From: Bradyrhizobium roseum
GTDB taxonomy: Bacteria; Pseudomonadota; Alphaproteobacteria; Rhizobiales; Xanthobacteraceae
Reading direction: 5' to 3'
Length of the DNA: 64,000 nucleotides
Assembly (NCBI RefSeq): GCF_030413175.1
Contig: NZ_CP129212.1
Location: 248,001-312,000, forward strand
In this document: positions 38,474 through 47,251 of the stretch, piece by piece
How the letters are laid out: each line of letters opens with the position of its first letter
Position numbering within the stretch: position 1 is the first letter of the stretch
Position numbers and translations under genes: made by a program
The notes under the pieces: model-generated
The model's input: only the letters and a program-made list of their open reading frames with translations
Told to the model about the DNA's origin: nothing
Databases searched by the model: none

Positions 38474-39883
38474 ATGAGCGATACCCAGGCCCAGTTCTCC
38501 GTTCTGCGCCAGACTGCCGATCCCGCGGTGGTCGAGGCGATTTCGCAGTTGATCGCCAAGGGTGACGACCGCGACCTCAACCGTATCAATCTCCTGGATT
38601 TCGCCGCGCGGTACGGGTTGGACGAGGAGAAGGTCATTTCGGCCTTCCTGCATTCGGCGCGGCTCGGCCTGTTCGATCTGAGCTGGAATGTCCTGTGCCC
38701 CGGCTGCGGCGGCGTGCTCGGCGCACACGACACGCTGAAATCGCTTCGGCACGACGATTACAATTGCGCGCTATGCGCCAGGGGTTATGAGGCGTCGGTC
38801 GACGACCGCGTCGAGGTTTCCTTCACCGTCAGTCCCCGCGTCCGGCGCATCGCCGCGCACGATCCCCATACGCTGCCGCTGTGGGAATATAACCGCCAGA
38901 TGTTCTGGAGCTCCGGGATGGAGCTGAACGAGGACTCGATCCGCCGTCTGAGCGAAGACGTCACGCTCGAAGCCATCGAACTGCCGGCGGGCGAGAAGGC
39001 GGTGCTGTCGCTGCAACTGCCCGGTCAGTTCGTGATCGTGTTCGAGCCGGTGACGCATTCGGCGCATTTCCTGGATATCCAGGGTGAGCCGACCCGCGAG
39101 CGTCGGCAGTTCTCGATCGTCTTCAACAAGCTGCATGCGCCGACCGGCACCACCGTGATGCGCCCCGGGCCGTTGCGGCTTTCGCTGGAAAACCAGACCG
39201 ACCATCGCGTGCTGCCCGCGGTCTGGGTCGCCAACGACACGCTCCACGAACTGCTCGGCACACGCAGGCCGATCCTGACCGCCAAGCGGATGCTGTCGAA
39301 CCAGACGTTTCGCGACGTCTTCAAGGCCGACAATCTCAACGTCGATCAGCGCCTCAAGATCACGTCACTGACGTTCCTGTTCACCGACCTCAAGGGCTCC
39401 ACCGCGCTCTATGAACGGGTCGGTGATCTCGCGGCCTTCGATCTGGTGCGGGCGCATTTCCATGCGCTGCTCGAGATTATCGCTTCGGAAAAGGGCGCGG
39501 TGGTGAAGACGATCGGCGACGCCGTGATGGCGACCTTCATCCGGCCGGAACATGCGATCGTGGCAGGCCTGCGCATGCGCGCGGCGATGGCCGCGCTGAA
39601 TGCCGAGCGCGGCCGCGAGGACCTGATGGTCAAGATCGGCATTCATGAGGGCCCGTGCCTCGCCGTCATGCTCAACGAGCGGCAGGATTATTTCGGCCAG
39701 ACCGTCAACATCGCTTCGCGCGTGCAGAGCCTGTCGACCTCGCAGGAGATCCATATCACCAGCCCGGTAATTGAATCGCCGGCCGTCGCCTCGCTGCTGC
39801 AGAAGCAGTCGATCAGGCCGATCCAGAAAGAAGCGGCGCTGCGCGGCATCGCCGACAAGATGGTCGTTTACGAGATCCCTTAA
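38474..39883 (+). CDS. Class III adenylate/guanylate cyclase with DUF5939 domain
   Basis: A 469-residue soluble protein. The N-terminal region (about 1-270, DUF5939) contains a zinc-ribbon-like CPGCGG...CALC pair near 75-101 and a following beta-rich part. The C-terminal class III catalytic domain (about 295-465) starts TFLFTDLKGSTALYERVGD, with the first metal Asp; KTIGDAVMATF carries the substrate-selecting Lys and second metal Asp, and VNIASRVQSLS the transition-state Asn and Arg. Lys in that position favours ATP, so cAMP is the likely product. Its stop lies two bases from the convergent cupredoxin stop. Confidence 0.9.
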   Translation: MSDTQAQFSVLRQTADPAVVEAISQLIAKGDDRDLNRINLLDFAARYGLDEEKVISAFLHSARLGLFDLSWNVLCPGCGGVLGAHDTLKSLRHDDYNCALCARGYEASVDDRVEVSFTVSPRVRRIAAHDPHTLPLWEYNRQMFWSSGMELNEDSIRRLSEDVTLEAIELPAGEKAVLSLQLPGQFVIVFEPVTHSAHFLDIQGEPTRERRQFSIVFNKLHAPTGTTVMRPGPLRLSLENQTDHRVLPAVWVANDTLHELLGTRRPILTAKRMLSNQTFRDVFKADNLNVDQRLKITSLTFLFTDLKGSTALYERVGDLAAFDLVRAHFHALLEIIASEKGAVVKTIGDAVMATFIRPEHAIVAGLRMRAAMAALNAERGREDLMVKIGIHEGPCLAVMLNERQDYFGQTVNIASRVQSLSTSQEIHITSPVIESPAVASLLQKQSIRPIQKEAALRGIADKMVVYEIP

Positions 39884-39885
39884 GG

Positions 39886-40362
39886 CTACTCGATCACGAT
39901 CTCGCCGGTCATGCCGAGTTCGGCGTGGGTCTTGCCGTCGCTGCCCTTGATGTCGCAGCGCAGGTCGCTGGCTTTGCCGGCCGCGATCGGCACCAGCCAC
40001 CATTCGGCGGACTGTCCCGGATAGACCTCGATCTCGCGGATCGCGCCCTTGAATTCGGCGAGCGTCACCGCCTTGCCGTTCTGCGGCTGCGTCACCTGCA
40101 CCTTGCGCGTGAACACCATCTGCGAGAACGCATGCGAGGTGAAGTAGTGCGGATCGCTGCTCGAGTTGCGCAGGATCAGCTTGTAGAGCTTGCCGGTTTC
40201 GAATTTGAGCTGCTTCGGCGCGAATTCATGTTTGCCAGGCGAGCCGAGATCGACTGTCACCTCGATCGGCGTCTGCCGCGACAGATCGCCCGCCGCCAGC
40301 GCCGCCCCTGATGCGGCTCCCAGCACAATGGCCGCACCGAGTGCGAAGCGGAAGGAAGCCAT
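39886..40362 (-). CDS. Exported cupredoxin (type 1 copper protein)
   Basis: A 158-residue precursor with a signal peptide ending near residue 23 (VLGAASGAALA) and a cupredoxin domain. Possible type 1 copper ligands are a His in DPHYFTSHAF near 71-77 and the Cys-His-Met set near the C-terminus: LRCDIKG, KTHAELG and GMTGEIVIE, giving C-x9-H-x4-M. It resembles the small periplasmic cupredoxins associated with iron or copper handling rather than electron-transfer azurins. A Fur-like dyad lies 43-72 bases upstream. No permease gene is adjacent, so its partner is unknown. Confidence 0.85.
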   Translation of the reverse strand: MASFRFALGAAIVLGAASGAALAAGDLSRQTPIEVTVDLGSPGKHEFAPKQLKFETGKLYKLILRNSSSDPHYFTSHAFSQMVFTRKVQVTQPQNGKAVTLAEFKGAIREIEVYPGQSAEWWLVPIAAGKASDLRCDIKGSDGKTHAELGMTGEIVIE

Positions 40363-40404
40363 GGCGTTTCCCCTTGAGAAATCAGCCGCTAAAACAACAA
40401 TCGT

Positions 40405-40434
40405 TTCTAATGCAAATGCGAATGATTAGCAATT
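40405..40434. promoter_or_regulatory. Candidate iron-regulator (Fur-type) operator upstream of the cupredoxin gene
   Basis: The A/T-rich stretch ttctaatgcaaatgcgaatg continuing to attagcaatt contains the dyad CTAAT (40407-40411) ... ATTAG (40425-40429) and, on the minus strand, GCTAATCATTCGCATTTGC, close to the repeated hexamer pattern of Fur boxes. It stands out against GC-rich surroundings and lies in the promoter zone of the minus-strand cupredoxin. Recognition is by eye only. Confidence 0.45.
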
Positions 40435-40628
40435 TAACGAGCGCCCCGCACCCTGCGGCGAATCGCGCAGCCCGACGCTTGCCGCCCCGGAGGCAGAAGT
40501 CTTCATCGGTCGAACGTGACGCCGATTTAATCCGCCTGCGGCACCGGGCCCCTGGAGCGCCGATTGCGGCGACCAAATCCGGAACCCATATGGCATCTAC
40601 AGGCTTTCATGACCTCGAAGGTTGATTA

Positions 40629-41129
40629 ATGCTCGACGGATTGCGCCAATTCATCGCCGATATCGTTTCGCCCGGCGCTGATACCGATATGTCGTTCGAC
40701 GACACCGGCTACCTGCTGGCGGCGACGGCGCTGCTGGTTCACGTCGTCTCGCTCGATGGCGAACCAAGCGCGATCGAAAAGCGCAAATTGCACAGCCTGA
40801 TCGAGAGCCGCTTCAAGCTCGACCCCGGCAAGGCGGATCATTTGATCGCGCAGGCGACGCGGGCCGAAGGCGAGGCGGTCGATCTCTATCATTTCACCAG
40901 CGTCATCATGCGTTCGGTCAACGAAGAGGGCCGGCTGCGCATCATCGAGATGATGTGGGAGTTGGTGTACGCGGACGGCGAGGTCAGCGAGTTCGAGGAC
41001 AATGTGGTCTGGCGCGCTGCCGATCTGCTCGGTGTTTCTTCGCGCGACCGGATCGATCTCAAGCGCAAGGTGGCGGAGCAGCGGCGACCGGGCTCGTCCG
41101 TGTCGAAAACGGCCGATGCCGAGACATAG
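40629..41129 (+). CDS. TerB-family (TerB/DjlA N-terminal-like) protein
   Basis: A 166-residue all-helical protein with the TerB-like signature: LLVHVVSLDGEPSAIEKRKLHSLIESRF in the first repeat and MMWELVYADGEVSEFEDNVVWRAADLLG in the second, each with the acidic D-G-E loop that binds metal in TerB structures. It lacks other tellurite genes nearby, so a stress or membrane-associated regulatory role is more likely than resistance; this is inference. The gene stands alone between the cupredoxin and the SDR gene. The ATG at 40629 has only a weak ribosome site. Confidence 0.82.
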   Translation: MLDGLRQFIADIVSPGADTDMSFDDTGYLLAATALLVHVVSLDGEPSAIEKRKLHSLIESRFKLDPGKADHLIAQATRAEGEAVDLYHFTSVIMRSVNEEGRLRIIEMMWELVYADGEVSEFEDNVVWRAADLLGVSSRDRIDLKRKVAEQRRPGSSVSKTADAET

Positions 41130-41359
41130 TGATGTCAGCGTCACACTTGTGGATGGTGCGTAACGGGAGATGACGAAACTTTAATGTGTTGCGGCAGGTC
41201 ACGGCCAGATGCGATAGGCCTGAAAAGATTGAACTTCGAATGCCAGGGCGCGGAGGACTGCATGGGCATATGCCATGCACTTGGCTTGCGTCACACTAAG
41301 CGGCTATGCTCTCGTTGCGGTACTGGGTTCATCTGCAATCAATCCAAGAGACTTCGATC

Positions 41360-42139
41360 GTGACCGAACGTGTGACGCTGATCACCGGTGCATCGGCGGG
41401 CATAGGCACCGAGCTGGCGCGCGTTTTTGCATCTCGCGGCCATCGTCTGGCGCTGGTGGCGCGTCGCACCGACCGCCTCGAGGCGCTGGCGGCTGAAATC
41501 ACGGCCGCGGGCGGCAAGGCTCCTGTCGTTATTCCCTGCGACCTCGTGCAGCCCGATGCCGGCGACCGGATCGCGGAAGCCTTGGCCGCCGCCGGCCTCG
41601 AAGTGGAGTATGTCGTCAACAATGCCGGCTACGGCCTGTTCGGTCGGGCGGTCCAGCGCGATCGCGCCGATCAGCTCGACATGATCGCGGTCAACATCCG
41701 CGCCTTGACCGAGCTGTCGTTGCGGTTTTCCGACCAGCTGATCCGAAACCGCGGCGGGCTGTTGAACGTCGGCTCGATCGCCGGCTTCATGCCCGGTCCG
41801 GGGATGGCGGTCTATTATGCCACCAAGGCCTATGTGCTGTCGTTCACGGAGGCGATGCGGGCCGAACTGGCACCGCATGGTGTGCGCGTGACGGTGCTCT
41901 GTCCCGGCCCGGTGCCCTCGGAGTTCCAGGCGCGCGCAGGCTTCAGACCCGGCTTCGATTCGGTCGTGCTCAATGTCTTGCCGGCCGACGTCGCGCAGCA
42001 GGCCTATCGCGGCTTGATGGCCAACAAGCGGGCAGTGATGCCCGGCATCGGCATCAAGATCGTGCCGTTCTTGCTCCGGTTCTTCCCGCGCTCCTTCATT
42101 CTGGGCGCGGTCGGGCGGCTCCAGCTTCACCGGCGCTGA
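41360..42139 (+). CDS. Short-chain dehydrogenase/reductase
   Basis: A 259-residue classical SDR. The cofactor loop TGASAGIG lies at about 9-16, NNAGYG near 88, the catalytic Ser in VGSIAGF near 137 and the YxxxK motif in YYATKAY near 150-154. ALVARRTDRL after strand 2, with its Arg pair, suggests NADP(H). The substrate is unknown. I prefer the GTG at 41360, preceded by AAGAGA, to the ATG at 41306, since only the former gives the usual short N-terminus ahead of the Rossmann fold. Confidence 0.88.
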   Translation: MTERVTLITGASAGIGTELARVFASRGHRLALVARRTDRLEALAAEITAAGGKAPVVIPCDLVQPDAGDRIAEALAAAGLEVEYVVNNAGYGLFGRAVQRDRADQLDMIAVNIRALTELSLRFSDQLIRNRGGLLNVGSIAGFMPGPGMAVYYATKAYVLSFTEAMRAELAPHGVRVTVLCPGPVPSEFQARAGFRPGFDSVVLNVLPADVAQQAYRGLMANKRAVMPGIGIKIVPFLLRFFPRSFILGAVGRLQLHRR

Positions 42140-42298
42140 GCAAATCCCCGATTTTTGCGAGGCAAGCGCACGCGCCGCACGGCCGCCGCGTCTGGCCCGC
42201 GGCTTGCTTGGAAGCTTCGAGTGTGCGCGAACTCACGCGAAATTAAGATTCACTTAGCTATCGTTGCGGTTTGAGCTGCGCCCCCAAAGGCCACTTCG

Positions 42299-43090
42299 AT
42301 GTCGTTCCGATCGACAAAAAATAGAGACACTATCCTGCCCTTTCCGGGTCAGCGGGCGCTGGTTGCGCCTGAGCCCTTGCCGCCTGTTCTGATCGTCCTT
42401 CACCAGGAAACATCGACGCCGGGACGGGTCGGTAATGCGCTGCGGGCGCTCGGCCATCCCCTCGACATCCGCCGTCCGCGGTTCGGCGATCCGCTGCCTG
42501 ACACGCTCGAACAACATGCCGGCGCCGTGATCTTCGGCGGCCCGATGAGCGCCAATGACTCCGACGATTACGTCCGCCGAGAGATCGACTGGATCGAGAT
42601 TCCCCTGCGCGAGCAGCGGCCGTTTCTCGGCATCTGCCTGGGTGCGCAGATGCTGGCCAAACAATTGGGTGCTCGGGTCGCGCCGCATCACGAGGGACGG
42701 GTAGAGGTCGGCTACTATCCGATCCGCCCGACGGCTGCGGGCCACGCATTATCCCCGGACTGGCCGGCGCACGTCTACCACTGGCACGGCGAAGGATTTC
42801 AGCTGCCGCGCGGCGCAACACTGCTTGCCGAAGGTGACGATTTTCCGGTGCAGGCCTGTCGGCACGGCCATGCGTTCGGCTTCCAGTTTCACCCCGACGT
42901 CACCTACGCGATGATGCATCGCTGGACCACGCGCGGCTGTGCGCGCATGGAGCAGCCGGGCGCGCAGCCGCGTCATCTGCACTTCGAAGGCCGCGCGATG
43001 CACGACACGGCCGAGCGGGCGTGGCTGACGAACTTCATCGCGGGCTGGAGCGAGCTTGCGCCGCGCGCGATGCTGGACGCGGCGGAATAG
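42299..43090 (+). CDS. Class I glutamine amidotransferase-like protein
   Basis: A 263-residue stand-alone type 1 glutamine amidotransferase (GMP-synthase-glutaminase-like). The nucleophile is Cys113 in GICLGAQM and the catalytic His is His198 in FGFQFHPDVT; the third triad residue, normally Glu, is Asp200. LIVLHQETSTPGRVG near the N-terminus and FGGPMSAND are also typical. Relatives hydrolyse glutamate derivatives or glutamine; the true substrate is unknown. It is not in an obvious operon. The N-terminal 30 residues before VLIVLHQ are poorly conserved, so an internal start is conceivable. Confidence 0.87.
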   Translation: MSFRSTKNRDTILPFPGQRALVAPEPLPPVLIVLHQETSTPGRVGNALRALGHPLDIRRPRFGDPLPDTLEQHAGAVIFGGPMSANDSDDYVRREIDWIEIPLREQRPFLGICLGAQMLAKQLGARVAPHHEGRVEVGYYPIRPTAAGHALSPDWPAHVYHWHGEGFQLPRGATLLAEGDDFPVQACRHGHAFGFQFHPDVTYAMMHRWTTRGCARMEQPGAQPRHLHFEGRAMHDTAERAWLTNFIAGWSELAPRAMLDAAE

Positions 43091-43226
43091 CCGTCGCGCG
43101 GAATTTGCCCGCGTATTCGAACGTCTTTCAAAATTTTCGGATGTGCTAGGGTCGTTCTCCTGAACGGGCGCGGCCGAATGGCTTGCGCGCGCAAAATCAA
43201 ACGACAGAAACGACAGGGAGATCGCG

Positions 43227-44036
43227 GTGACCTATCAGCATATTCTCTACGAGGTGAGCGAGCGGATCGCGACCATCACGCTCAACCGGCCGGACCGCAT
43301 GAATGCCTGGACCGCGACCATGGAGCGCGATGTGCGCCAGGCGATGGAGGCGGCAGCCGGCGACGACAACGTCCGCGTCATCGTGCTCACCGGCGCCGGG
43401 CGGGCGTTCTGCGCCGGCGCCGACATGGAGGCGTTGCAGGCGATCGATCCCAGCGAGGTCCGACGCGGCGAGAACACCCCGTTCGACATGAACCGCCGGG
43501 CCGACTGGCAGACGCGCTACGCGTACTACCCGGCAATCCCCAAACCCGTGATCGGCATGCTGAACGGCGCCACGGCCGGCATCGGCCTGGTTCATGCGCT
43601 GTATTGCGACCTGCGTTTCGCCGCCGACAACACCGTCTTCACCACCGCATTCGCGCGCCGCGGGCTGATCGCCGAGCACGGCATCAGCTGGATGCTGCCG
43701 CGCATCGTCGGTCACGCCAACGCGCTGGACTTGCTGATGTCCGCACGGCGGGTGGGAAGCGAGGAGGCGTTGCGGATCGGGCTGGTCAACCGGCTCTACC
43801 CGCCAGACCAGTTGCGCGAGCAGACCTATGCCTATGCCCGCGATCTGGCCGATTTCGTTTCGCCCAGCGCGATTTCAGTGATCAAGCGCCAGCTCTACGA
43901 TGTGCCGTTCCAGACGCTGGCCGAGGCCACCATCGACGCCAACCGCGAAATGCAGATCGCGCTGAAGGGGAGCGATTTCAAGGAAGGGGTGGCGAGCTTT
44001 GTGGAGAAGCGGCCGCCAAGGTTTACGGGGAAGTGA
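43227..44036 (+). CDS. Enoyl-CoA hydratase/isomerase family protein
   Basis: A 269-residue crotonase-fold enzyme acting on acyl-CoA thioesters. The two oxyanion-hole segments are visible: [13 protein letters not shown] near 55-67 and [19 protein letters not shown] near 113-131; the glutamate in [12 protein letters not shown] near 150 corresponds to one hydratase catalytic residue. Its exact substrate (fatty acid beta-oxidation or another acyl-CoA route) cannot be told from sequence. The GTG at 43227 follows AGGGAGA. Confidence 0.9.
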   Translation: MTYQHILYEVSERIATITLNRPDRMNAWTATMERDVRQAMEAAAGDDNVRVIVLTGAGRAFCAGADMEALQAIDPSEVRRGENTPFDMNRRADWQTRYAYYPAIPKPVIGMLNGATAGIGLVHALYCDLRFAADNTVFTTAFARRGLIAEHGISWMLPRIVGHANALDLLMSARRVGSEEALRIGLVNRLYPPDQLREQTYAYARDLADFVSPSAISVIKRQLYDVPFQTLAEATIDANREMQIALKGSDFKEGVASFVEKRPPRFTGK

Positions 44037-44078
44037 GGGGAAGGGGCGGGGGTCTGGAGCTAAGGTCTACCAGCCCGT

Positions 44079-44160
44079 CTTCGCCCTGCGGGCTACGCCG
44101 GGCACGCTTTGCCCTTCAGGCTCTTGCGTGGCTGCGCCACGCGTAGCCCGAAGGGCGAAG
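44079..44160. repeat. Nested inverted repeat between the enoyl-CoA hydratase gene and tRNA-Ala
   Basis: Outer arms cttcgccctgcgggctacg (44079-44097) and cgtagcccgaagggcgaag (44142-44160) pair almost perfectly, and the inner gcgtggctgcgccacgc (44126-44142) forms a second hairpin. Such nested dyads are dispersed in Bradyrhizobium-type genomes. It could also terminate the upstream gene or the minus-strand tRNA transcript. Confidence 0.8.
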
Positions 44161-44162
44161 CG

Positions 44163-44238
<76 letters not shown>

Positions 44239-44421
44239 GTCGCGGCCGTTTCGAAGCGATCCGAAGCGGCCGACAATCGGCGCCATTTACAGTCCGGCCC
44301 AAGGCCAAGTCAAGAACGGTAAACGTATCCTTATTGGCGTCATTTTGCCGGGAACTTCCCTTGTTTGCAGGGGGATGAACCGATATCTAGCTGGTTATCC
44401 CTCCTCGCGAGCCCCCGCCAC

Positions 44422-44712
44422 ATGCGCGCCATCCTCGACATCGTCATCATCGTCCTCGACCTTTATGTCTGGCTCTTGATCGCGTCGGCGATCCTGTCCT
44501 GGCTGATCGCCTTCAACGTCGTGAACACGCGCAACCAGTTCGTCGCCGCGGTGGCGGAGTTCCTTTACCGGATTACCGAGCCGGCGCTGGCGCCGATCCG
44601 CCGCTTCATGCCCAGTCTGGGCGGCCTCGATATCTCGCCGATCATCCTGATCCTGCTCATCATGCTGATCCAGCGGGTGATCCTGTACTACATCTATCCG
44701 AACGTCATCTGA
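44422..44712 (+). CDS. YggT family membrane protein
   Basis: A 96-residue protein with two membrane helices (about 5-28 and 70-92) separated by the family signature FLYRITEPALAPIRRFMP and DISPIILIL. YggT proteins are conserved, near cell-division or proline/folate genes in many bacteria, and implicated in osmotic and ion homeostasis in E. coli; the molecular role is unknown. The ATG at 44422 gives the standard N-terminus; an upstream start would add 19 unrelated residues. It precedes yggU and folD in a plus-strand run. Confidence 0.92.
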   Translation: MRAILDIVIIVLDLYVWLLIASAILSWLIAFNVVNTRNQFVAAVAEFLYRITEPALAPIRRFMPSLGGLDISPIILILLIMLIQRVILYYIYPNVI

Positions 44713-44742
44713 TCGCTTGTCTCGCCAGCTGCGGGATGCGCG

Positions 44743-45066
44743 ATGGATCCCTGGCGTTACTCCACCGAGGGAATCAGCGTCGCGCTGCGGGTGACGCCGC
44801 GCGGCGGGCGTGACGATATCGACGGGATCGAGACGCTCGCCAACGGGCGTTCAGTCGTCAAGGTTCGTGTTCGCGCCATCGCCGAGGGCGGCGAGGCCAA
44901 TCGCGCGGTCACCGAACTGCTGGCGAAGACGCTGGGTGTGCCGAAGGCGCGCGTAAAGATTTTGTCAGGCGTCACATCGCGCCTGAAACAGGTCGCCATT
45001 GATGGCGATCCGAAAATTCTCGGCGAAACGCTGCGGGCGGCGACCGCGGCCAAGGCGAAGGATTGA
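44743..45066 (+). CDS. YggU/DUF167 family protein
   Basis: A 107-residue soluble protein of the UPF0235/DUF167 family, function unknown. Signature blocks: [52 protein letters not shown] (read in pieces) and [12 protein letters not shown]. It is 30 bases after yggT and one base before the folD start region, so it belongs to the same transcript. The yggT-yggU pairing is very common across proteobacteria. Confidence 0.93.
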   Translation: MDPWRYSTEGISVALRVTPRGGRDDIDGIETLANGRSVVKVRVRAIAEGGEANRAVTELLAKTLGVPKARVKILSGVTSRLKQVAIDGDPKILGETLRAATAAKAKD

Positions 45067-45067
45067 G

Positions 45068-45952
45068 ATGACAGCACGTATCATCGACGGAAAAATCATT
45101 GCAGCGGAGCTCCGCGCCCGCGTCGCTGATGAGGTTGCGCGGGTCAAAAGTGAACATCAGATCACGCCGGGACTGGCCGTGGTGCTGGTCGGCAACGACC
45201 CCGCCAGCGAAGTCTATGTGCGCAGCAAGCACGCCCAGACCCAGGCTGCCGGCATGGCCTCGTTCGAGCATAAATTGCCCGCCGACGTCGCGCAGGCCGA
45301 CCTGCTGGCGATGATCGCAAAGCTCAATGCCGATCCCGCCGTGCACGGCATTCTCGTGCAATTGCCGCTGCCGAAATCGATCCATACCGAGACCGTGATC
45401 AACGCCATCGACCCGGCCAAGGATGTCGACGGCCTGCATCCGAACAATGCCGGCCGGCTGGCCGGCGGCTTTGCCGCGCTGTCGCCCTGCACGCCGCTGG
45501 GCTGCATCATTTTGACCAGGAGCGTGCACGCTTCGCTGGAGGGCCTGAACGCCATCGTGATCGGCCGTTCCAATCTGGTCGGCCGGCCGCTGGTGCAATT
45601 GCTGCTCAACGAGAATGCGACGGTGACGATCGCGCATTCGCGCTCGAGAGATCTGCCGCAACTCTGTGCCCGCGCCGACCTGGTCTATGCCGCGGTCGGC
45701 AAGCCGGAGATGGTGCGCGCGGACTGGATCAAGCCCGGCGCCACCGTGATCGATGTCGGCATCAACCGCACGCCACTGCCGGACGGCAAGACCAGGCTGA
45801 TCGGCGACGTCGCCTTCAAGGAAGTCGCCGAGGTGGCCGGCGCGATCACGCCGGTGCCCGGCGGCGTCGGGCAGATGACGGTGGCGTGCCTGTTGGTGAA
45901 TACGCTGCGTGCGGCATGCGCGATTCACGGGCTGGCGAAGCCGGCGGTGTGA
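45068..45952 (+). CDS. folD: Methylenetetrahydrofolate dehydrogenase / cyclohydrolase
   Basis: Bifunctional NADP-dependent enzyme that interconverts 5,10-methylene-, methenyl- and 10-formyl-tetrahydrofolate, providing the formyl donor for PurH. The 294-residue protein has the catalytic segment [17 protein letters not shown] (Tyr and Lys), [18 protein letters not shown] and the cofactor site [11 protein letters not shown], then [12 protein letters not shown] near the end. I chose the ATG at 45068, which gives [15 protein letters not shown]; the upstream frame overlaps yggU. It converges on the pyrophosphatase gene. Confidence 0.97.
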   Translation: MTARIIDGKIIAAELRARVADEVARVKSEHQITPGLAVVLVGNDPASEVYVRSKHAQTQAAGMASFEHKLPADVAQADLLAMIAKLNADPAVHGILVQLPLPKSIHTETVINAIDPAKDVDGLHPNNAGRLAGGFAALSPCTPLGCIILTRSVHASLEGLNAIVIGRSNLVGRPLVQLLLNENATVTIAHSRSRDLPQLCARADLVYAAVGKPEMVRADWIKPGATVIDVGINRTPLPDGKTRLIGDVAFKEVAEVAGAITPVPGGVGQMTVACLLVNTLRAACAIHGLAKPAV

Positions 45953-45960
45953 TCTTGCTT

Positions 45961-45992
45961 CTCCCGCTCCCCGCAAGGGCGGGGCGAGGGAG
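45961..45992. terminator. GC-rich hairpin between convergent folD and ppa
   Basis: Arms ctcccgctccccgc (45961-45974) and gcggggcgagggag (45979-45992) pair with two mismatches around the loop aagg. The hairpin starts nine bases after the folD stop and abuts the ppa stop. There is no T-run on either side, so terminator activity is plausible but not shown. Confidence 0.5.
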
Positions 45993-46520
45993 TTACTTCT
46001 TCGCCCGTTCGATGCCTTCGAGGATCAGCCGGCGGGCGTCCTCTGCGTCGCCCCAGCGCAGCACCTTCACCCATTTGCCCTTTTCGAGATCCTTGTAGTG
46101 CTCGAAGAAGTGCTGGATCTGCTGCAGCGTGATGTCGGGGAGGTCGCTGTAGCTTTTGACCTTGTCGTAACGCTGGGTCAGCTTGGAGGAGGGCACCGCG
46201 ATGATCTTCTCGTCGCCGCCGGCTTCATCTTCCATCAGCAGCACGCCCACGGGGCGCACGCTGATCACGGCGCCCGGCACGATCGCGCGGGTGTTGGCCA
46301 CCAGCACGTCGCAGGGATCGCCGTCGCCGGACAGGGTGTGCGGGATGAAGCCGTAATTGCCGGGGTAGCGCATCGCCGTATAGAGGAAGCGGTCGACCAC
46401 CAGCGTGCCGGCTTCCTTGTCCATCTCGTATTTGATCGGCTCGCCGCCCACCGGCACCTCGACGATGACGTTGACGTCGTGGGGCGGGTTCTTTCCGATC
46501 GAGATGGCGTCAATACGCAT
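45993..46520 (-). CDS. ppa: Inorganic pyrophosphatase (family I)
   Basis: Hydrolyses pyrophosphate to drive biosynthetic reactions. The 175-residue protein has the family I size and the metal-binding stretch [10 protein letters not shown] near 64-73, with NYGFIPHTL before it and the Tyr/Lys pair in [13 protein letters not shown] near 138-147. It is cytoplasmic and normally hexameric. The ATG at 46520 gives the standard N-terminus [16 protein letters not shown]. It stands alone on the minus strand, 161 bases after the acetyltransferase gene. Confidence 0.97.
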   Translation of the reverse strand: MRIDAISIGKNPPHDVNVIVEVPVGGEPIKYEMDKEAGTLVVDRFLYTAMRYPGNYGFIPHTLSGDGDPCDVLVANTRAIVPGAVISVRPVGVLLMEDEAGGDEKIIAVPSSKLTQRYDKVKSYSDLPDITLQQIQHFFEHYKDLEKGKWVKVLRWGDAEDARRLILEGIERAKK

Positions 46521-46681
46521 AGAGGACTCCGCTTGGCGTTACAGGGGCGCCCGGAATCGGGCACGCGTCAGGGTCCGTTTAGACCCGCGGCGGAGCCGGG
46601 AAAAGCCTTCAATGAGAGCAATGATCCGGAAAACCGGTCCGGCTCGCCGTAAGGATAATACTCAAAACGGCGGGAAGGTCC

Positions 46682-47191
46682 TCAGTTGGACCAGGCGAAA
46701 GCGACCTTATCGAGCGATTTCGGCCCGAACTTCTCGGAGGAACGAGCTACCATCCGGCCGCCGAGCGCCCGGTAGAACTCCGTCGCCGGGTCGTTGTCCG
46801 AGAGGGCCCAGATCACCATGCTCTTCAACCCGCTCTGCATCAGGTCGCGCCGGGCCGACGTGAACAGGCGGCGACCGAAACCGAGGCCCTGGAATTCCGG
46901 CCTCAGGTAGAGCTCGTAGATCTCGCCTTCGAAATGCAGGCTGCGGGCCCGGTTGCGGCCGTAATTGGCATAGCCCGCGACCTTGTCGCCGAACACCAGC
47001 ACGCTGACGCGGCTGCCCTTGCGGATGGCGCTGTCCCACCATTGTGGACCGCGACGGTTGATGAGCTTCTCGAGCTCTGCGCCGGGGATGATGCCCTGGT
47101 AGGCCGAACGCCAGGCTTCATCATGGGTAGACGCCACCGCAGCCGCGTCTGCAGCTTTGGCCGGTCGGACCTCGATCAGGGTTGTGCTCAT
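46682..47191 (-). CDS. GNAT-family acetyltransferase
   Basis: A 169-residue N-acetyltransferase. It starts IEVRPAKAADAAAVASTHDEAWRSAYQGIIP, typical of a large GNAT group; the acetyl-CoA loop is LYLRPEFQGLGFGRRLF near 105-121 (Q-x-x-G-x-G), and NDPATEFYRALGG near 140 is the last helix. The substrate is unknown. I chose the ATG at 47191 (STTLIEVRP) rather than one 42 bases upstream. A CtrA-type TTAA-N7-TTAA site lies 45-60 bases upstream. Confidence 0.87.
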   Translation of the reverse strand: MSTTLIEVRPAKAADAAAVASTHDEAWRSAYQGIIPGAELEKLINRRGPQWWDSAIRKGSRVSVLVFGDKVAGYANYGRNRARSLHFEGEIYELYLRPEFQGLGFGRRLFTSARRDLMQSGLKSMVIWALSDNDPATEFYRALGGRMVARSSEKFGPKSLDKVAFAWSN

Positions 47192-47235
47192 GACGCAATC
47201 AAAGCAAGTCGGCGGGCCGGCTTCAAGATGCATCC

Positions 47236-47251
47236 TTAATTATCGGTTAAC
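47236..47251. promoter_or_regulatory. Candidate CtrA-binding site (TTAA-N7-TTAAC)
   Basis: The sequence ttaattatcggttaac matches the alphaproteobacterial CtrA consensus TTAA-N7-TTAAC exactly. It lies in the divergent spacer between the acetyltransferase (start 47191, minus) and the exported hydrolase (start 47478, plus), nearer the former. One exact match in 64 kb of GC-rich DNA is notable but unproven. Confidence 0.4.

Noticed and set aside
40629..41129. TerB protein as part of a tellurite-resistance island
   Set aside because: No terA, terC, terD or terE homologue lies nearby; isolated TerB-domain proteins are common.
42243..42258. A second CtrA-like site (ttaagattcacttag) upstream of the glutamine amidotransferase gene
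   Set aside because: It deviates from the TTAA-N7-TTAA consensus in the second half and is a weak match.
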